Below are positions 1-17,884 of a stretch of 64,000 nucleotides of DNA, piece by piece. How positions within the stretch are numbered: the first letter of the stretch is position 1; each line of letters opens with the position of its first letter. The position numbers and the translations under genes are program-made. The stretch lies in assembly GCF_026210795.1 (NCBI RefSeq), contig NC_089455.1:682001-746000 (forward strand), written 5' to 3'. The DNA is from Rhizophagus irregularis. Its lineage: Eukaryota; Glomeromycota; Glomeromycetes; Glomerales; Glomeraceae. The notes under the pieces were generated by a model, which worked only from the letters and a program-made list of their open reading frames with translations, made no database searches and was not told where the DNA came from.

Positions 1-136
1 CATTTGGTGATACTTCTATCTTAGTAATAGGTTTATTCTTATGTGGTTTTATATCATTATCGATATCAATTTTATTGTTATCAACATTATTAATATCAAT
101 ATTGATACCATCGATTTTTACGAAAGTTTCACTCAT
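1..136 (-). CDS. 5' end of an unknown protein, cut by window start
   Basis: An ATG on the minus strand at 136 opens a frame with no stop to the window edge (45 codons). The visible peptide begins MSETFVKIDGINIDIN and is rich in Ile, Asn, Asp and Lys, with no recognisable domain, signal peptide or membrane segment. The upstream side is a long AT-rich non-coding stretch, as expected for a gene start. The frame is compositionally simple and might be chance, but its clean ATG and lack of stops in AT-rich DNA favour a real gene. Function unknown. Confidence 0.5.
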   Translation of the reverse strand, partial: MSETFVKIDGINIDINNVDNNKIDIDNDIKPHKNKPITKIEVSPN

Positions 137-3100
137 TTGGTAATTTGGAACTAGGGTTTAATAAAAAATTTTTTTTTTAAAAAAAACATTTTTGTAATTA
201 AATGCAAGTTTGCGTTAAAAAAAAAATATGTACACATCTGTATTACAAAAAAAAAATTTATTGTGAAAATCGGGTTTATCGATTTCAATAAAAAAAATTA
301 CTCAAAAACAGAATTGGCGTTTGGCATGATACTAATTAATAATAATGAATTACCACGTGACGGGCGGGGTGATCATGTACTTTGATAATAAAATTTTTCT
401 AGCAAACAACTATTCAAAGGGTGGTGATTTAAAATTGTACATAAGACTTATTAATTTTTATTATCTTCTTTAATAGAAAACCATGGAATTAGTAATAACT
501 ATAATTCTAAAAGGTATGGTAGGTATTAAAAAATACTTTTAACAGCTTGCATCTATAATGGATATTAATATAATCTTTTCAAATAGGAGCAAGAAGAAAA
601 GTTCAGCCAGTATTATATAAAAAGGTTCTTATAAACTTGCATAAAAATCTAATTACAGTCAAACTTTTTTATAATGATATGTTAGGACATATATGAAATT
701 TTTAGAAAATATCATTATATTAAAGTTATACCAATATTTATATATCTTCATATATAATGGAAAAATAAAATTTTTAACAGTATATCAGTATATCAAATAT
801 CGGTATATTGAGATTAGATTGTATATACAATTAGAAAATGTAGAACTAATAAATCATATTCTATTTAAAGTAAGTATCAATAAAATCACAAAAAGTTGGT
901 TCAGTTTTCTAAAATTTTATTAATGGCACAAAAAATGCATTAAGATATAAAAGAATATGGAAAAAAATACAAGATTTACCTATATTTATTATTAATATTA
1001 TAGGTAAATTATTATAATTTCATATTTTCTGTATTGTATTTTATATAAAACATCTAAATTGCCTATTGGAAACATTTTTTATTATTATTAATCAGATATA
1101 TAACTCCTTTTTTTGTGGCATAATTTTTTAAAAAGTAATATATAATTAATTTTTATAAATAACTAAATTATATGATTTTTGCATAATAGACAATGGAACA
1201 CTGGATAAAAATGAATTTTTGCGCAAATTTATAACATGCTGCAGGAACTATATCCATTCACTTATATATAACAAATGGTTTTTCACAACTATAGAAAATA
1301 TAGTCACAGTATAGTAAGTCCCATAATCATCCTTGCATTGACTACAGAGCCCTTGGCTAAGAAAATATATTTCATATATGTTTACCTATATAGCATAATA
1401 AATCATTTAACAGTTGCATACGTAGGGTAGGGTATTTTAATAATATGACGAACGGTTTATAAATTAATAATACTAATTTAATTAGGTAATTTAGTAATTT
1501 TATTAAGTATTACTTTAATTATTTTAATAAATTTATAAATGTACTGCAATTAAAAAAAAAATTATATGATTTTTATAAAAATTTTTTTTATATGATAAAA
1601 CTTTTAGTTTGATTTGTAATTTTGAATCATTTATCTGTTTCACTATTCTTATCAATTTAAAGGTAAAAGTATTATTAATATTTATTACTAAAAAATTGGC
1701 ATACATATTATAAAAGAAATATAATACTTATAATTATACTTTATTAGGCCTAAGATAAAAATCATATATAAAATTCTTTGCAGATCTTACTATAAAAGGA
1801 AATTTTATATTGCATATTATTATTTTATTTATTTCAAAAGATTTTTTTGAATTGTGATATTATTTGCATTAAAAAATTCTATGTTATTATGCTTTTTAAA
1901 TATACTTATAATGATATTTACTATAAAATTTAAGTCTATTATCTTTACCTATAATTCTATATGCATTTAATTATAATACTTAAAACTATTTCATAATCTG
2001 AATTGTATTAATTTATATTAGTTTTCAGTATTTATTATTACTATGATTGCAGACATTTCTTATATTAATTAGTTACATTATATATAGTATAAATTTTGAG
2101 TAACTACTTAATTACATTTTGACTTATGTTGATCTCTGCTTCATATTTTTGCATTTTGCATTCAAATATAAATATAAAATAAATTTGAAGACTGCTTTTT
2201 TAAATTTAATTAAACTGATCTAACAACTTACTTATATTATACACTTCTTACTTGATGTAATTTTTTATAATACTTTTTAGCTTATATATTACTACAGTAA
2301 TTGGTTTTTTTTTTATTATATTTTTTTTCAATTATATATATTTTTTTAAAGGTGAAAGATTTTTTTAGTTATCTTGTTTTTTTGACTCTAATATTATAAA
2401 GTTGTTCTTCTATATTTCTTTTGGTTGGTTATACTGGTAGGATTTTTACAAATTATAAACTAATTATTACTTTTTTTTATTTTTTTTGGCTCTACTAATT
2501 GGTAAGAAGAATTTTTTTTCTTTATCTATTTGATTTTTATAAGGAGTTTTAGATTTTTGGTACATGAGATTTTAAATATATTTATTCAAGCAGTTTGGTT
2601 TCTGGGTTTGATTTAATTTTAATATATAAAATTAGATAGCTATTTTTACTTTTATATAGATTCTAAAGTATTTTCTGAAGATTAGTTTTTTGCTATTAAA
2701 AGGTGTCTTTAAAAAATCTATGGGGTTTATTTTTGCTATCATTTTTATCATCTTCATGCAAAGTTTGAAGGGTTTTCTGAATAGGAAAAAATTAGGATTT
2801 TTCTTTGTAATTGGTCCTTTTTTTTCCAGTTCCAAGAGGGGTAGTTCCAAGAGGGGTGCATTTATAGAGAACTGACTGTATAACAATTAAATGAAATAGG
2901 AGGAGAAAAATACAAACTAGATAAAATTACTATAAAATGAAAGGGCAAACAAAATTTCAAACTACCAGCTAAGGTAAATTGAGTAATTTATAATAACCTT
3001 GATCAATGAGTAAAACTATTATTATAGGGTAGCACCATAATTTTGAAAACTTTCAACTAAAAATTAATTTGTATTGAAACTAACTAATTATTAAATTTTC

Positions 3101-3489
3101 ATATTAAAGTTTAGAAATTGGTTTTGAAGTTTAGAAAGTTTCGAAATTTAAAATAATTTTCTAAACTATTAATTATTCTAAACTGATTTATAAACTTATT
3201 AGTTTGAATGTGAACATGGATGGAATTTGACTTTACTAGGCATAGAATAGGTTGCATGAATTTGTTTTTTCAAATTTAAGCTCTAGTCCTGTCGCGTCAC
3301 GTTAACATCATATTAGTGTCATATTCACATTCATATTAGCCTTATGAGATTAATATCATATTCATATCATTCATATTATAATTACAGTAATTTTCATTCT
3401 CTCCACAATTAGTTACGCGAAGATTATACGGATTATACGGATAAACTTTTCCGGTCATGTGCATTTCATTCAGTTTCACACATGGCTTG
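137..3489. other. Long AT-rich non-coding stretch
   Basis: No convincing gene is seen. Short frames at 693-923 and 2632-2886 have AT-driven composition and no supporting splice structure. A 15-bp direct duplication (AGTTCCAAGAGGGGT) occurs near 2829-2858. Near 355 there is a CACGTG-like site followed by a GC-rich CGGGCGGGGTGA patch that stands out and may belong to the promoter of the minus-strand gene ending at 136. Confidence 0.5.
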
Positions 3490-3643
3490 ATTGCGTCAGC
3501 CAATAATTTTTTATATAAATGTCAATGAATTTACAAAATTGGTTCACAATCATTAAATCCAAAGTCTGTTCGCGTAAAAAGCAAAAAAACTATCAAATTT
3601 TCGCGTTTTATTTTTTTAATATACTTATTCATACTTCTTAACG
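3490..3643 (+). promoter_or_regulatory. Probable SMC5 promoter and 5' leader
   Basis: A CCAAT motif at about 3500-3504 is followed about 10 bp later by a TATATAAAT element (about 3512-3520), roughly 125 bp before the SMC5 start codon. Two tandem copies of GATTATACG lie upstream near 3423-3440. The arrangement fits a fungal RNA polymerase II promoter, but the exact transcription start cannot be read from sequence. Confidence 0.45.
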
Positions 3644-8974
<5,331 letters not shown>

Positions 8975-9226
8975 TAATAATTAACATGTTTTTTTTTCTT
9001 ATTGTACCTGCCTCTCTTTATATAAATATCACATTCATAATATTCATAATATTCATTCATTGTTCATTCAAAGACTTTAGTAATACCAGCTCCTCTTAGT
9101 GAATCTCTTACCGTAATTATTTTAAATTCAGGTAACGGACTATAAGCAATGTAATTTTACATCTTCACTTATATTATTTTAAACTATGCCGAATAAAACT
9201 TTAAATTTAATTAAAATTATTAATTA

Positions 9227-9981
9227 TCCCTTAAACTGTTTTGCGGGCAAATTTGCCCGCAATTTCTAAATTAGAATAAATGACGCTATAAAAAATTCTT
9301 TAATTTTGGCCAGATCGTCACATAATTTTGCAGCCAAATTGATCTACATTCTGGCCATAAATTGTATGAGTTAGATATACAGTTGATCATTAAAATTGGA
9401 TTAGAAATTAACCCGCAAAAATAGTATCGGAATTTTTATATAATAAAATTTAAACTTTTCTTACCATATTTTTTCTCTATTTGAATATTTATTATAACTT
9501 TTTATTTTTATTATAAAAATTTTGCATTATAATAAACAAAATAGAGATAAAAAAAATCAATTGTTATGAATATATAATTAAAATGCATAATAAAATTTTC
9601 ATTAAGGTTCTATATAAAGTCAAAATCCTACTTTTAAATATCAAAAATCATATTAACAAAATCGTTTCTCATACCAAATTCTACATATTCTATTAAGCTT
9701 TTATATAGCTACAATTAATTATCAATGAAATCGTCGAAGTTAAGTGCAAAGTTTTTTAAAATTTTGTGATTATCTTAAAATACAACTTTTGACCAATGGG
9801 TAATTTTCGATTTTCTAATATATAATTAATAAATAATAATAATTGCTGCACAATATATAATTTAAACTATCTTGGAAAAAAATTTTATTGAAATTGCTTT
9901 ATTTTTCATAAAATTAGATGAGAGCTGAAATTTGGTAAAATTGCGGGCAAATTTGCCCGCAATTGCTTACAGTTTAAGGGA
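9227..9981. mobile_element. Tc1/mariner-type MITE (755 bp)
   Basis: The ends are inverted repeats beginning TCCCTTAAACTG, flanked on both sides by TA (9225-9226 and 9982-9983), the target duplication of Tc1/mariner elements. Next to each end is the same 22-bp perfect palindrome built from TTGCGGGCAAA and its complement (about 9241-9262 and 9941-9962). The interior is AT-rich with no long frame, so the element is non-autonomous. It lies about 250 bp downstream of the SMC5 stop codon. The superfamily call rests on ends and TA alone. Confidence 0.75.
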
Positions 9982-10439
9982 TAATAAAATTTTTAAATAT
10001 TAATTATATATAGCTTCGTTCTTTATTTTTTTAGTCGTGGAGTTTGCCATTTATATATTACTAATACTGGTAATTTATGACATTACAAATTAAACCAACT
10101 GTAACAAATCCCATATTATTTATATTATAAAGAATATTAGTTTAATCAATTTTAAAATTTAAAGATCTTTTAAGGAATAAAAAAAATATTACAAAACTGC
10201 TTATTTCTAATAAAAGTTATCATAAAAATTTAATAAACTTACCTTATTCTAATGTTTCTTTTATTTCAGTTATCTTTTCAATTTATACAGTGTATTAACT
10301 TAAATAATTCATTATTTAGTAATCAGAATTTAATTAAATAAACAAAATTGTGCTATATTCATTAAAAAGAATTATAAAAAAAGAGTTTCAATTTATAGTA
10401 ACAAATTCCAAAACCAGCAGAATTCTTCAAAACATAATG

Positions 10440-10925
10440 AATTATATCCAAATTTTCTAAATAATTGAGTTTTTACAGCATCCAATTCCAAGTCTTTTAA
10501 AATCAAAGCAAAATTTACCAGTATTTTGAAAAATCTCATCAAAATATTTTTGGATAAGATTTTTTCTTGAATAAATTTGACATTAGTTAAACTCTTAGTA
10601 GCAAGTTTAATGGCCTGATTAAACCTATTTTTATCTTTATAAAAAATATCAGTTTCTCAAACCACTCCAAGCCTATTTTTTTATTAGTGTAAAGAACTCA
10701 GTTTTTCTTATTTTTTAATCATATGAATAATAACTTTAGAACTATCAAAATATAGTAAATAATATCCAAATTTTTCCAAATGACTAGAGTTTCTACAGAA
10801 CCTAATTCCAAGTCTTTTAAAGTATCATTAATACCAATTTGAAATTAGCTAAACTTTCAGTAACAAGTTTAATAGTCTAATTAAAACCATTTTTATCTTT
10901 ATAAGAAATATCAGTTTTTTAAATC
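10440..10925. repeat. Imperfect direct duplication, two copies about 310 bp apart
   Basis: The block at about 10440-10665 recurs at about 10750-10925: both contain AATTCCAAGTCTTTTAAA, then AGTAACAAGTTTAAT-like sequence, then TTTTTATCTTTATAA and ATATCAGTTT in the same order. The rest of 9984-11040 is AT-rich and shows no gene. Confidence 0.6.
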
Positions 10926-11211
10926 AAAAAATTACCTACTCTATTTTATTTGTGATTTCATTAGTATATCCCATATTATTACCACAATATTTATCTTTTT
11001 CTAGCAATTTCTTAATTAGTCTTTGCTGAAACTTGGAGTTTACAATCGATATTGATTAGATATCGCAATGATATCATTACGATATCATTACGATATTTTG
11101 ATAAAAAATAGATTCGACATCGTTAAGTTAGTCGTAACTGTATTTATTCGATATTGATTAGTTCGATATCTCTGCGATATCGCTGCGATCATTATGCGAT
11201 GTAAATATTAT

Positions 11212-12066
11212 CACGTAACCACATCGTAGTGATGTCGTATTAACATTGAATTAATATTACAAAATATTTGACATTTTATTTGATATCGTAACCATGTCGT
11301 AGTGATATTATATTAACATTGAATTAATATTACAAAATATTTGACATTTTATTTGATATCGTAACCACATCGTAGTGATATCATATTAACATCGAATTAA
11401 TATTGCAAAAATATTTTACATCTATTTGATATTGTAACCACATCGTAGTGATGTCGTATTAACATTGAATTAATATTACAAAATATTTGACATTTTATTT
11501 GATATCGTAACCACATCGTAGTGATATCATATTAACATCAAATTAATATTGCAAAAATATTTTACATCTATTTGATATCGTAACCACATCGTAGATATGT
11601 CGTATTAACATTGAATTAATATTACAAAATATTTGACATTTTATTTGATATCGTAACCACATCGTAGTGATATCATATTAACATCAAATTAATATTGCAA
11701 AAATATTTACATCTATTTGATATCGTAACCACATCGTAGTGATGTCGTATTAACATTGAATTAATATTACAAAATATTTGACATTTTATTTGATATTGTA
11801 ACCACATCGTAGTGATATCATATTAACATCAAATTAATATTGCAAAAATATTTTACATCTGTTTGATATCGTAGCCACATCGTAGTGATGTCGTATTAAC
11901 ATTGAATTAATATTACAATTTTATTTGATATCGTAACTACATCATAATAATATCATATTAATATCGAATTAATATTACAAAAAATGTTTTACATTTATTT
12001 AATATCGTAACTACATCGTAATGATATTATATCAACACTGAATTAACATCACAAAAATATTTTTAT
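11212..12066. repeat. 73-bp satellite with A/B dimer organisation
   Basis: About 12 tandem monomers of about 73 bp share the core ACCACATCGTAGTGATRTC...ATTAATATT. Two variants alternate. Variant A ends ACAAAATATTTGACATTTTA; variant B ends GCAAAAATATTTTACATCTA. The order reads A-A-B-A-B-A-B-A-B-A and then decays. A degenerate GATATC-rich zone precedes the array (11041-11200) and a related one occurs at 58780-59215. No coding potential. Confidence 0.9.
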
Positions 12067-12157
12067 TGTAATATATGTTTATTATTTATTATACATTAAT
12101 AATAATAATTTTTTATTAGTGGATTATTATGGGTGAGTGGAGTACGTTTCTTTTCTT

Positions 12158-12345
12158 CCTTTTTTTTTATTCTTTTCTTCTCTTTTTTATTCTTTTCTTC
12201 TCTTTTTTATTCTTTTCTTCTCTTTTTTATTCTTTTCTTCTCTTTTTTATTCTTTTCTTCTCTTTTTTATTCTTTTCTTCTCTTTTTTATTCTTTTCTTC
12301 TCTTTTTTATTCTTTTCTTCTCTTTTTTATTCTTTTCTTTTCGTA
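12158..12345. repeat. 20-bp pyrimidine tandem repeat
   Basis: About nine copies of TCTTTTTTATTCTTTTCTTC in tandem. All three forward frames stay open across it, which is a consequence of T/C composition and a period not divisible by three, not of coding. The same pyrimidine motif followed by a TATGTGAGTGG-like sequence recurs at about 13065-13130, so the array probably grew from a piece of the neighbouring dispersed repeat. Confidence 0.9.
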
Positions 12346-12497
12346 TGTGAGTGGATGGATACGTCATTTTCAATTTTAAAATATATATATATATATATAT
12401 ATAAAACAATCATGATTAATAAAATGTATTCTTTGTAAAATATATTTAAAATTTAATACATAACCTTGGGATAACAGTTAGAGCAGGTAATTCCAGG

Positions 12498-13385
12498 ATT
12501 TTGTAAAGAATAATAAAAATGATAATATTTTTAAGTTAGTTCTTTCTTTAAATTTTTTTGAGAGTGTTTTGTTTCTTAAAATCATAATATTGTAAAAAAA
12601 TGCTGGTTGCTACGACTGACGGACAACGACAAATTGTCAGGCTACCCCCGGACAAAGTAATTGAAAGGCGGAAAATGCCATAAATATCCACCCCTATTTT
12701 ACAACATTTTCTTCCAGGCTAAAGCAAATATTACAAAAGAAATTGCAAATATATTTAACAAGCAATAGATACATGGCCATTGAAAAATATATTCACACTT
12801 CATATTGTAATACCACAGTCTAACAAAGAAATTGCAAATATATTTAACAAGCAATAGATACATGGCCGTTGAAAAATATATTCACATTTATACCACAGTC
12901 TAACAAAAAAATACTCAAACCACAACATATTGTAAAAAAAATATGAAAAATACGCGTATATCCTATTTTCATACCTTGCTTAACAGCTCCACTATTTATT
13001 TAAAAAACGGCTTTTTTCTCTTTTGTATGTGGTTAAGTGGGTACATTTTTCCTTTCTTTTATTCTTTTCTTTCATATGTGAGTGGTGGGTACATTTTCTT
13101 TTCTTTATTCTTTTTTTATTCTTGCTTTTCGTATGTGGGTGTTTTACTATGTTGAATATATAAACTAAAGTATCCCAAAGTATTGTTAATATTGTAAAAA
13201 GATAATTAAAGTATACTTTAAAAAGAGAAAAGAAAAGACGAACAAAATACCATAAAGTGTTAATATAAAAGACAAGAGAAAAGTGTATTTTTGAAAATAA
13301 ACAAAAAAAATCTCATTAATAAACGCGAATTTTAGCTATTTTTAGATATCACATGCATGTAATTAAAGTGATTTTAATTGGTTAA
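12498..13385 (+). repeat. Dispersed repeat, copy A (about 890 bp)
   Basis: Starts TTTTGTAAAGAATAATA and ends near GATTTTAATTGGTTA. It matches 46767-47564 in the same orientation over nearly its whole length, with indels. Shared landmarks are a GACGGACAACGACAAATTG block, AGCAATAGATACATGGCC, AATACGCGTATATCC and GATATCACATG. An internal unit of about 90 bp (AATTGCAAATATATTTAACA...) is tandemly duplicated in both copies. No protein domain or clear terminal inverted repeat was found, so the class is unknown. Confidence 0.8.
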
Positions 13386-16300
13386 TTTTAATTTATTATT
13401 ACATCATGCATATGATTTTATTGGTTAATTTTAACCAAAATTTTATACGATACAAATTAAATAATTATTTTATTATATTTATATAATTAATATAATTATA
13501 TGGCTGTAAAATAAAAATTATTTTTTATCCAAATTCTATTTGTAGTATCATGATTTGGTAGTTGGCACCTTTCTGAATTACAATTATGAATAAAGTGTAC
13601 TTTTTGAACATTATCTATTACAGTAATTGGAAAAATACGTCTCCATTTATCTCCTGTTGCTTGAAAACGGTAAAGTGGACATTTTAATACTGAATGTTCA
13701 ACCATAGTATCTTCAAACCAATCTACAACAATAAATGCATAATATTTGTTATTATTACCCTTATGTTGAAAGATACCTTTGATTATTGCATAAGATTCTT
13801 CATGATCTTCTTCATAAATTGCGATAAAATCACCGAGATGTAAAAGGAACTTTTGAAAGAATACCATTTTTTTCTTCAATTGTATATGATGCTAATTTGT
13901 ACCAACTAATTGAAGAATTTATAAGTGCCACCTCAAACTTCATATCCACATAAGATAAAAACAATTCAATTTTAAAATTATGAAAAGTCAAGAGAAGTTT
14001 ATCATGTTCCTGCTTTGACATTCTTTTTTTTAAGGAAATATTGGAAATAAAATTTACTGGTGAAGTAACTAAATTAAAAGATTAGTAAATATTAAGCATA
14101 TGTGAAAAAATAAATATGAAGTACTATAATATTTTGCTATTTTACCTTTTATGTCATCATTTTGAATTTGTTCCTCAATTAAATATTTATCTTCTGTAAC
14201 ATACCAATTCGAAAATAATTGATTAAAATTTGAACTTGTGAACCCAGTACAAGATCTATTTAATTTTGGATCTATACCTCCATCTGCTAAATGTTGAATT
14301 GCAAATAAAGTATTGTAACGTTTTAATAAATCCAGGTCTATAGTTTTGCAATTAGTTTTTGGTACCATTCCTTTAAAGATACGATGAACCATCTCTTTTA
14401 TACCAACCTGAGAGTTGACAAGTGTACCAAAAGTTTTAGCATGCATCAAAAGATGCATATTAATATATATATTTGGTAAGTTAACAAAACTTGCAAAAAC
14501 TTATAAAAAAACAAAATATTGTTAATTATTGAATTATTCCATGCTTCTGAATTTCAAATTTATAATTATACCTTTGGTAAGAATTAAAAACTCTTCTTTA
14601 AGACATAGCTGTAATTCCTCATAGCTATCTAACGTAAATTCCTCATTAAAAATTGCTTTCATAGTCTTTGCAACTTGTACCCAACAAAATATAATAGCTT
14701 TTAGCACTAAGCTAATTCGAGCCACATCAATCCTTTGTCAAATAGTGGCTGCTTCATTATTTTTGAGGCTTGATTCCTTTAAAAATCTATTTAATAAAAA
14801 TGGCATAATCATAGCTAGTCTAAGAAGATCAGACATCATAAAGCTATTGTAATGACTAATTGGATTTGGTAGATGAGACCACTTTTTTGGAATTTCAAAA
14901 TTTTTCCAAATTTTAACAAAATCATCCTCTCCTTCTTGTGAAAATAATTCACAGGTTAGTTTTAGTAGCCGCCCAATCTTTCCTGCGGTGGCATGATAAA
15001 TATCCTGTCTGTAAATGTCTCTCACATTTTAATTTATCCAAAATACTAGGTAATGATCTTAAACCATATTCTGTACAAAGTTGTCCTCTTTTTGAACTTA
15101 CAGATTCTTGAGAAATTTTTGAAATTTCTTCATCTGTGATATGATGATAACGTAATGTTGTCACACTATCCTGATTATAGGTACTCAATGATTCCTTTTT
15201 AGTTGTACAAGTACGGCAACCTTTATTTGCATTATGTCTAAATTGATTTTTAAATTTAAATCATTTTAATAGTTGTTACGAAAATATATTATTAAGATTA
15301 ATAATTAAATTGAAAAATACCTCAGTACTCCTGCCATATCATTACCTTGAGGTAGATCTGCTGTAACAAGGCCCAACCCAGCAATTATCCATGCATCTTG
15401 TCCTTGAACGGTCATAATCTTTCCTTTCTCAAATTTTTTTATTTCTGAAACAAATGGTACCATAAACTCGTTAAAATTTCCACCAAAAGGAATAAATCCA
15501 AAAACAAAATGGTTCTTGATTAGCTTTCTCTGATGCGTTGGCATGTTACCAAACTGTATATAGCCGCCACCTAAGGAATGGTATACATTTCTAAATGTAT
15601 CAAAATCATCATAGTAAAGATCTAAAAACAGCTTATAAACTGGCATAGACGACGGTGGATTTCTGACAGAAATGTAATCTGAAGGATGTTGGTATGAAAG
15701 CTTTGCATCACGAATGTGCCAACGGTCATTACATTTATAAATTATTTCAGTAATTCGTAATGAACCTTCTGGAATAATTTGGTGTTTATACGTCATCATT
15801 ATAGTTACTTTCTCTAAAATTTGAGAGGTAATTATGGTTATAAATGGTTCATCCTGAAACCATACTTCTCCAGTTAGAGAACGACGTCATCTTGATAGCC
15901 CTTTTATATTTCCAAGTAAATCATCATAATTTAAAATTAGTTGAACTCGTAACTCATAGTTTCCATTTTCATCTTTTAAAATTGCTCTCAACCTTCCAAG
16001 TTTTTTAAGACCATTATCATGATAGTAGACAAAATCACCAGATTGATATATTACTATTTTATTAAAATAAACATTTTAATGTTAACAAATCATAATTATA
16101 CCAAAGTATATTGTCCTATTACCTTCTGATATTATTATTTCATGTTGTCCAAAAAGTGGTGATTCTCCCCATAAAGTTCCATGCCAATATTCTGACTTTG
16201 TTTCAGAATTAATACTGGGTCCGAAATACATATGTTTCATCAGCATTAGATTGTTGAGAACACGCCATATAATATCACTAATTGAGAGTTGATATGAAAG

Positions 16301-16501
16301 CTTCGAATCTCGTGAAGTTGACAGAGTTTTTTTTAGTAAAATTTGAATAGGCTTTGTTATTATTGGTAGGAGAGGAAGACGTTTTCTCCATAATTGGAAT
16401 CTACGGATATTTTTTACTACATGAGTAGGTTCGAATTGAGGATTGTGAATGATATCAACAAGGTCTTCATATGCTTTTGTAGAAACATTATGCTTCTGAA
16501 G

Positions 16502-16790
16502 TAGTGTTTGGAATCATGTAACAGTTATTCGAATAACTCGAGTATATTCGAGTATTCGAATAAGCATAGTGGTTATTCGAGTATTCATTTAGCCATATAT
16601 AGTATAGTTAAAATTCTAATTGGGCATTAAATCCTTAAATTTAACTGAGTTAAAATCATAATTCAAGCTAAAAATTATGTAAATCATTACTATAAAAGGA
16701 AATTTAACTTATTCGAATATTATTCGAATACACTTTATAAATTTAAATGAATACTCGAGTATATTCGAATATATTCGATTTCAAACACTA
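16502..16790. mobile_element. hAT-type MITE 1 (289 bp)
   Basis: Perfect 8-bp target duplication TTCTGAAG at 16494-16501 and 16791-16798. Inverted ends are TAGTGTTTGGAATC and GATTTCAAACACTA. Both arms are rich in TATTCGAATA and ACTCGAGTAT motifs. The interior has no frame. The 8-bp duplication and TAGTG-type ends are the hAT hallmark. It lies inside the transposase pseudogene. Confidence 0.9.
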
Positions 16791-16819
16791 TTCTGAAGCC
16801 AACAAAATAGTGCCGTAGT

Positions 16820-17063
16820 TAAGGTTGCTTGTCTAAACCTCTTCAAAATCCTACGATTAGTTTCGTCAAAATTTTACTATAGATTTATTATAGTTTCGGC
16901 AGAGTTTCGGCAGTTTCAGCATTTATAATAAGTTTCGGCAGTTTCGTCTTTCTCCAAAGTTTCGCCAGTTTTTTAATATAACTTTAATATAGTTTTGGCA
17001 GAATTTCGCTTTTCGGCGAAACGCCATCTTGCCTAAACCCCTAAGTTTCGGCAAGCAACCTTA
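16820..17063. mobile_element. hAT-type MITE 2 (244 bp)
   Basis: Perfect 8-bp target duplication GCCGTAGT at 16812-16819 and 17064-17071. Inverted ends are TAAGGTTGCTTG and CAAGCAACCTTA. The interior repeats the motif AGTTTCGGCAG and its variants. It differs in sequence from MITE 1, so it is a second family that hit the same exon. Confidence 0.9.
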
Positions 17064-17626
17064 GCCGTAGTTGTATAATTATCAAAGTACGGTGCAAATT
17101 CACCATTACAGGACGGTATCTTGTCTTTATCCAAAGCTTCAACAATTTGATGTATTTCTTCCTCTTCGTTGTCATTATGTTCCTCTTCGTCATTGTTACG
17201 TTCCTCTTCCTCTTCATTATTACCTTCCTCTTCCTCCTCTTCATTATTGTCTCCATTATCATCATCTTCCTCCTCATCCCTATTGTATTCATTGTCATTT
17301 TTCTCTTCCTCTTTACTATTGTATTCATTGTCAGTTTTTTCTTCCTCTTCATTATCAAATGATTGATCATCATCTTCCATCTCATCATTGTAATACTGAG
17401 GACCAATTAATCCATATTCATTATCATCATCATTAATGTCCTGAAAACTTAAATCATTATCTTCGTGATTATACTGAAAGTCCATGTTATCGTTATCATT
17501 ATCAGGTGAACGTACAGGTGAACGTCTCTCACCGGAAGTAGTTGTCTTACCAAGATTGCTGTAAGAAAACTGATTTCGAATTCGAATTGGTTTTATTAGT
17601 TTGGCATGACTATATCGTCTCCTCAT

Positions 17627-17870
17627 CTTTATAACAATTACAATTTAAATTAATTTAAATTTAACTAAAATTTTATTAATTCAATTAGAACTTTAAATTT
17701 ATTAAGCGTGTCGGCAAAAAAAAAAAAAAAATGCAATTGCCAATTAAGTAATCACTTCGGTTAAATTAATGCCGATTTGGCTATTAATGGATACACAAAA
17801 TTTAGGGTCAATTATACTGTATATGGTTAATGACAATTGGTATGACAAATAATATTATCGAATAATGTCA
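17627..17870. other. AT-rich non-coding stretch
   Basis: This is the upstream region of the transposase pseudogene. It contains an A-run at about 17717-17731. No gene, inverted end or tRNA was recognised. Confidence 0.4.
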
Positions 17871-17884
17871 TTTATTGAATAAAA

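Larger units (their letters stand above)
13496..17626 (-). pseudogene. Tnp2-like DDE transposase gene, broken, with two MITE insertions
   Basis: Read on the minus strand from an ATG at 17626. The N-terminus is basic, then comes a long Glu/Asp/Asn run, then a conserved region with MPVYKLFLDLYYDDF, GQDAWIIAGLGLVTADLP and a CRTC zinc-ligand motif, then MHLLMHAKTFGTLVN, and last a BAH-like segment around GDFIAIYEEDHEESY. This order resembles Tnp2/CACTA-related transposases seen in fungi. Introns can be placed near 16120-16057, 15319-15240, 14574-14500 and 14148-14080. Breaks: in-frame TGA at 15887-15889 and 14738-14740, frameshifts near 15015 and near 13845, and two hAT MITEs (16502-16790, 16820-17063). 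Removing both MITEs with one copy of each target duplication gives an uninterrupted frame through that region. The subfamily (Plavaka, CACTA or another) is not resolved, and no element ends were found. Confidence 0.7.

Noticed and set aside
693-923. 76-codon plus-strand frame
   Set aside because: Ile/Tyr/Lys/Phe composition typical of random AT-rich DNA; no supporting feature.
2632-2886. Overlapping frames on both strands (84 and 61 codons)
   Set aside because: Overlap with each other, AT-driven composition, no splice context or domain.
11212-12066. CRISPR-like array
   Set aside because: Monomers are contiguous without unique spacers, and the organism is a eukaryote.
12129-12438. Three overlapping Phe/Ser/Leu-rich open frames
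   Set aside because: They are the three frames of a 20-bp T/C tandem repeat; openness follows from composition and period.
16502-17063. The two MITEs as spliced introns (introner-like)
   Set aside because: GT-AG pairs that would restore the frame could not be found; the 8-bp duplications explain them as insertions.
17041-17436. Several long frames on both strands
   Set aside because: Shadows of the Glu/Asp-rich exon of the transposase pseudogene.
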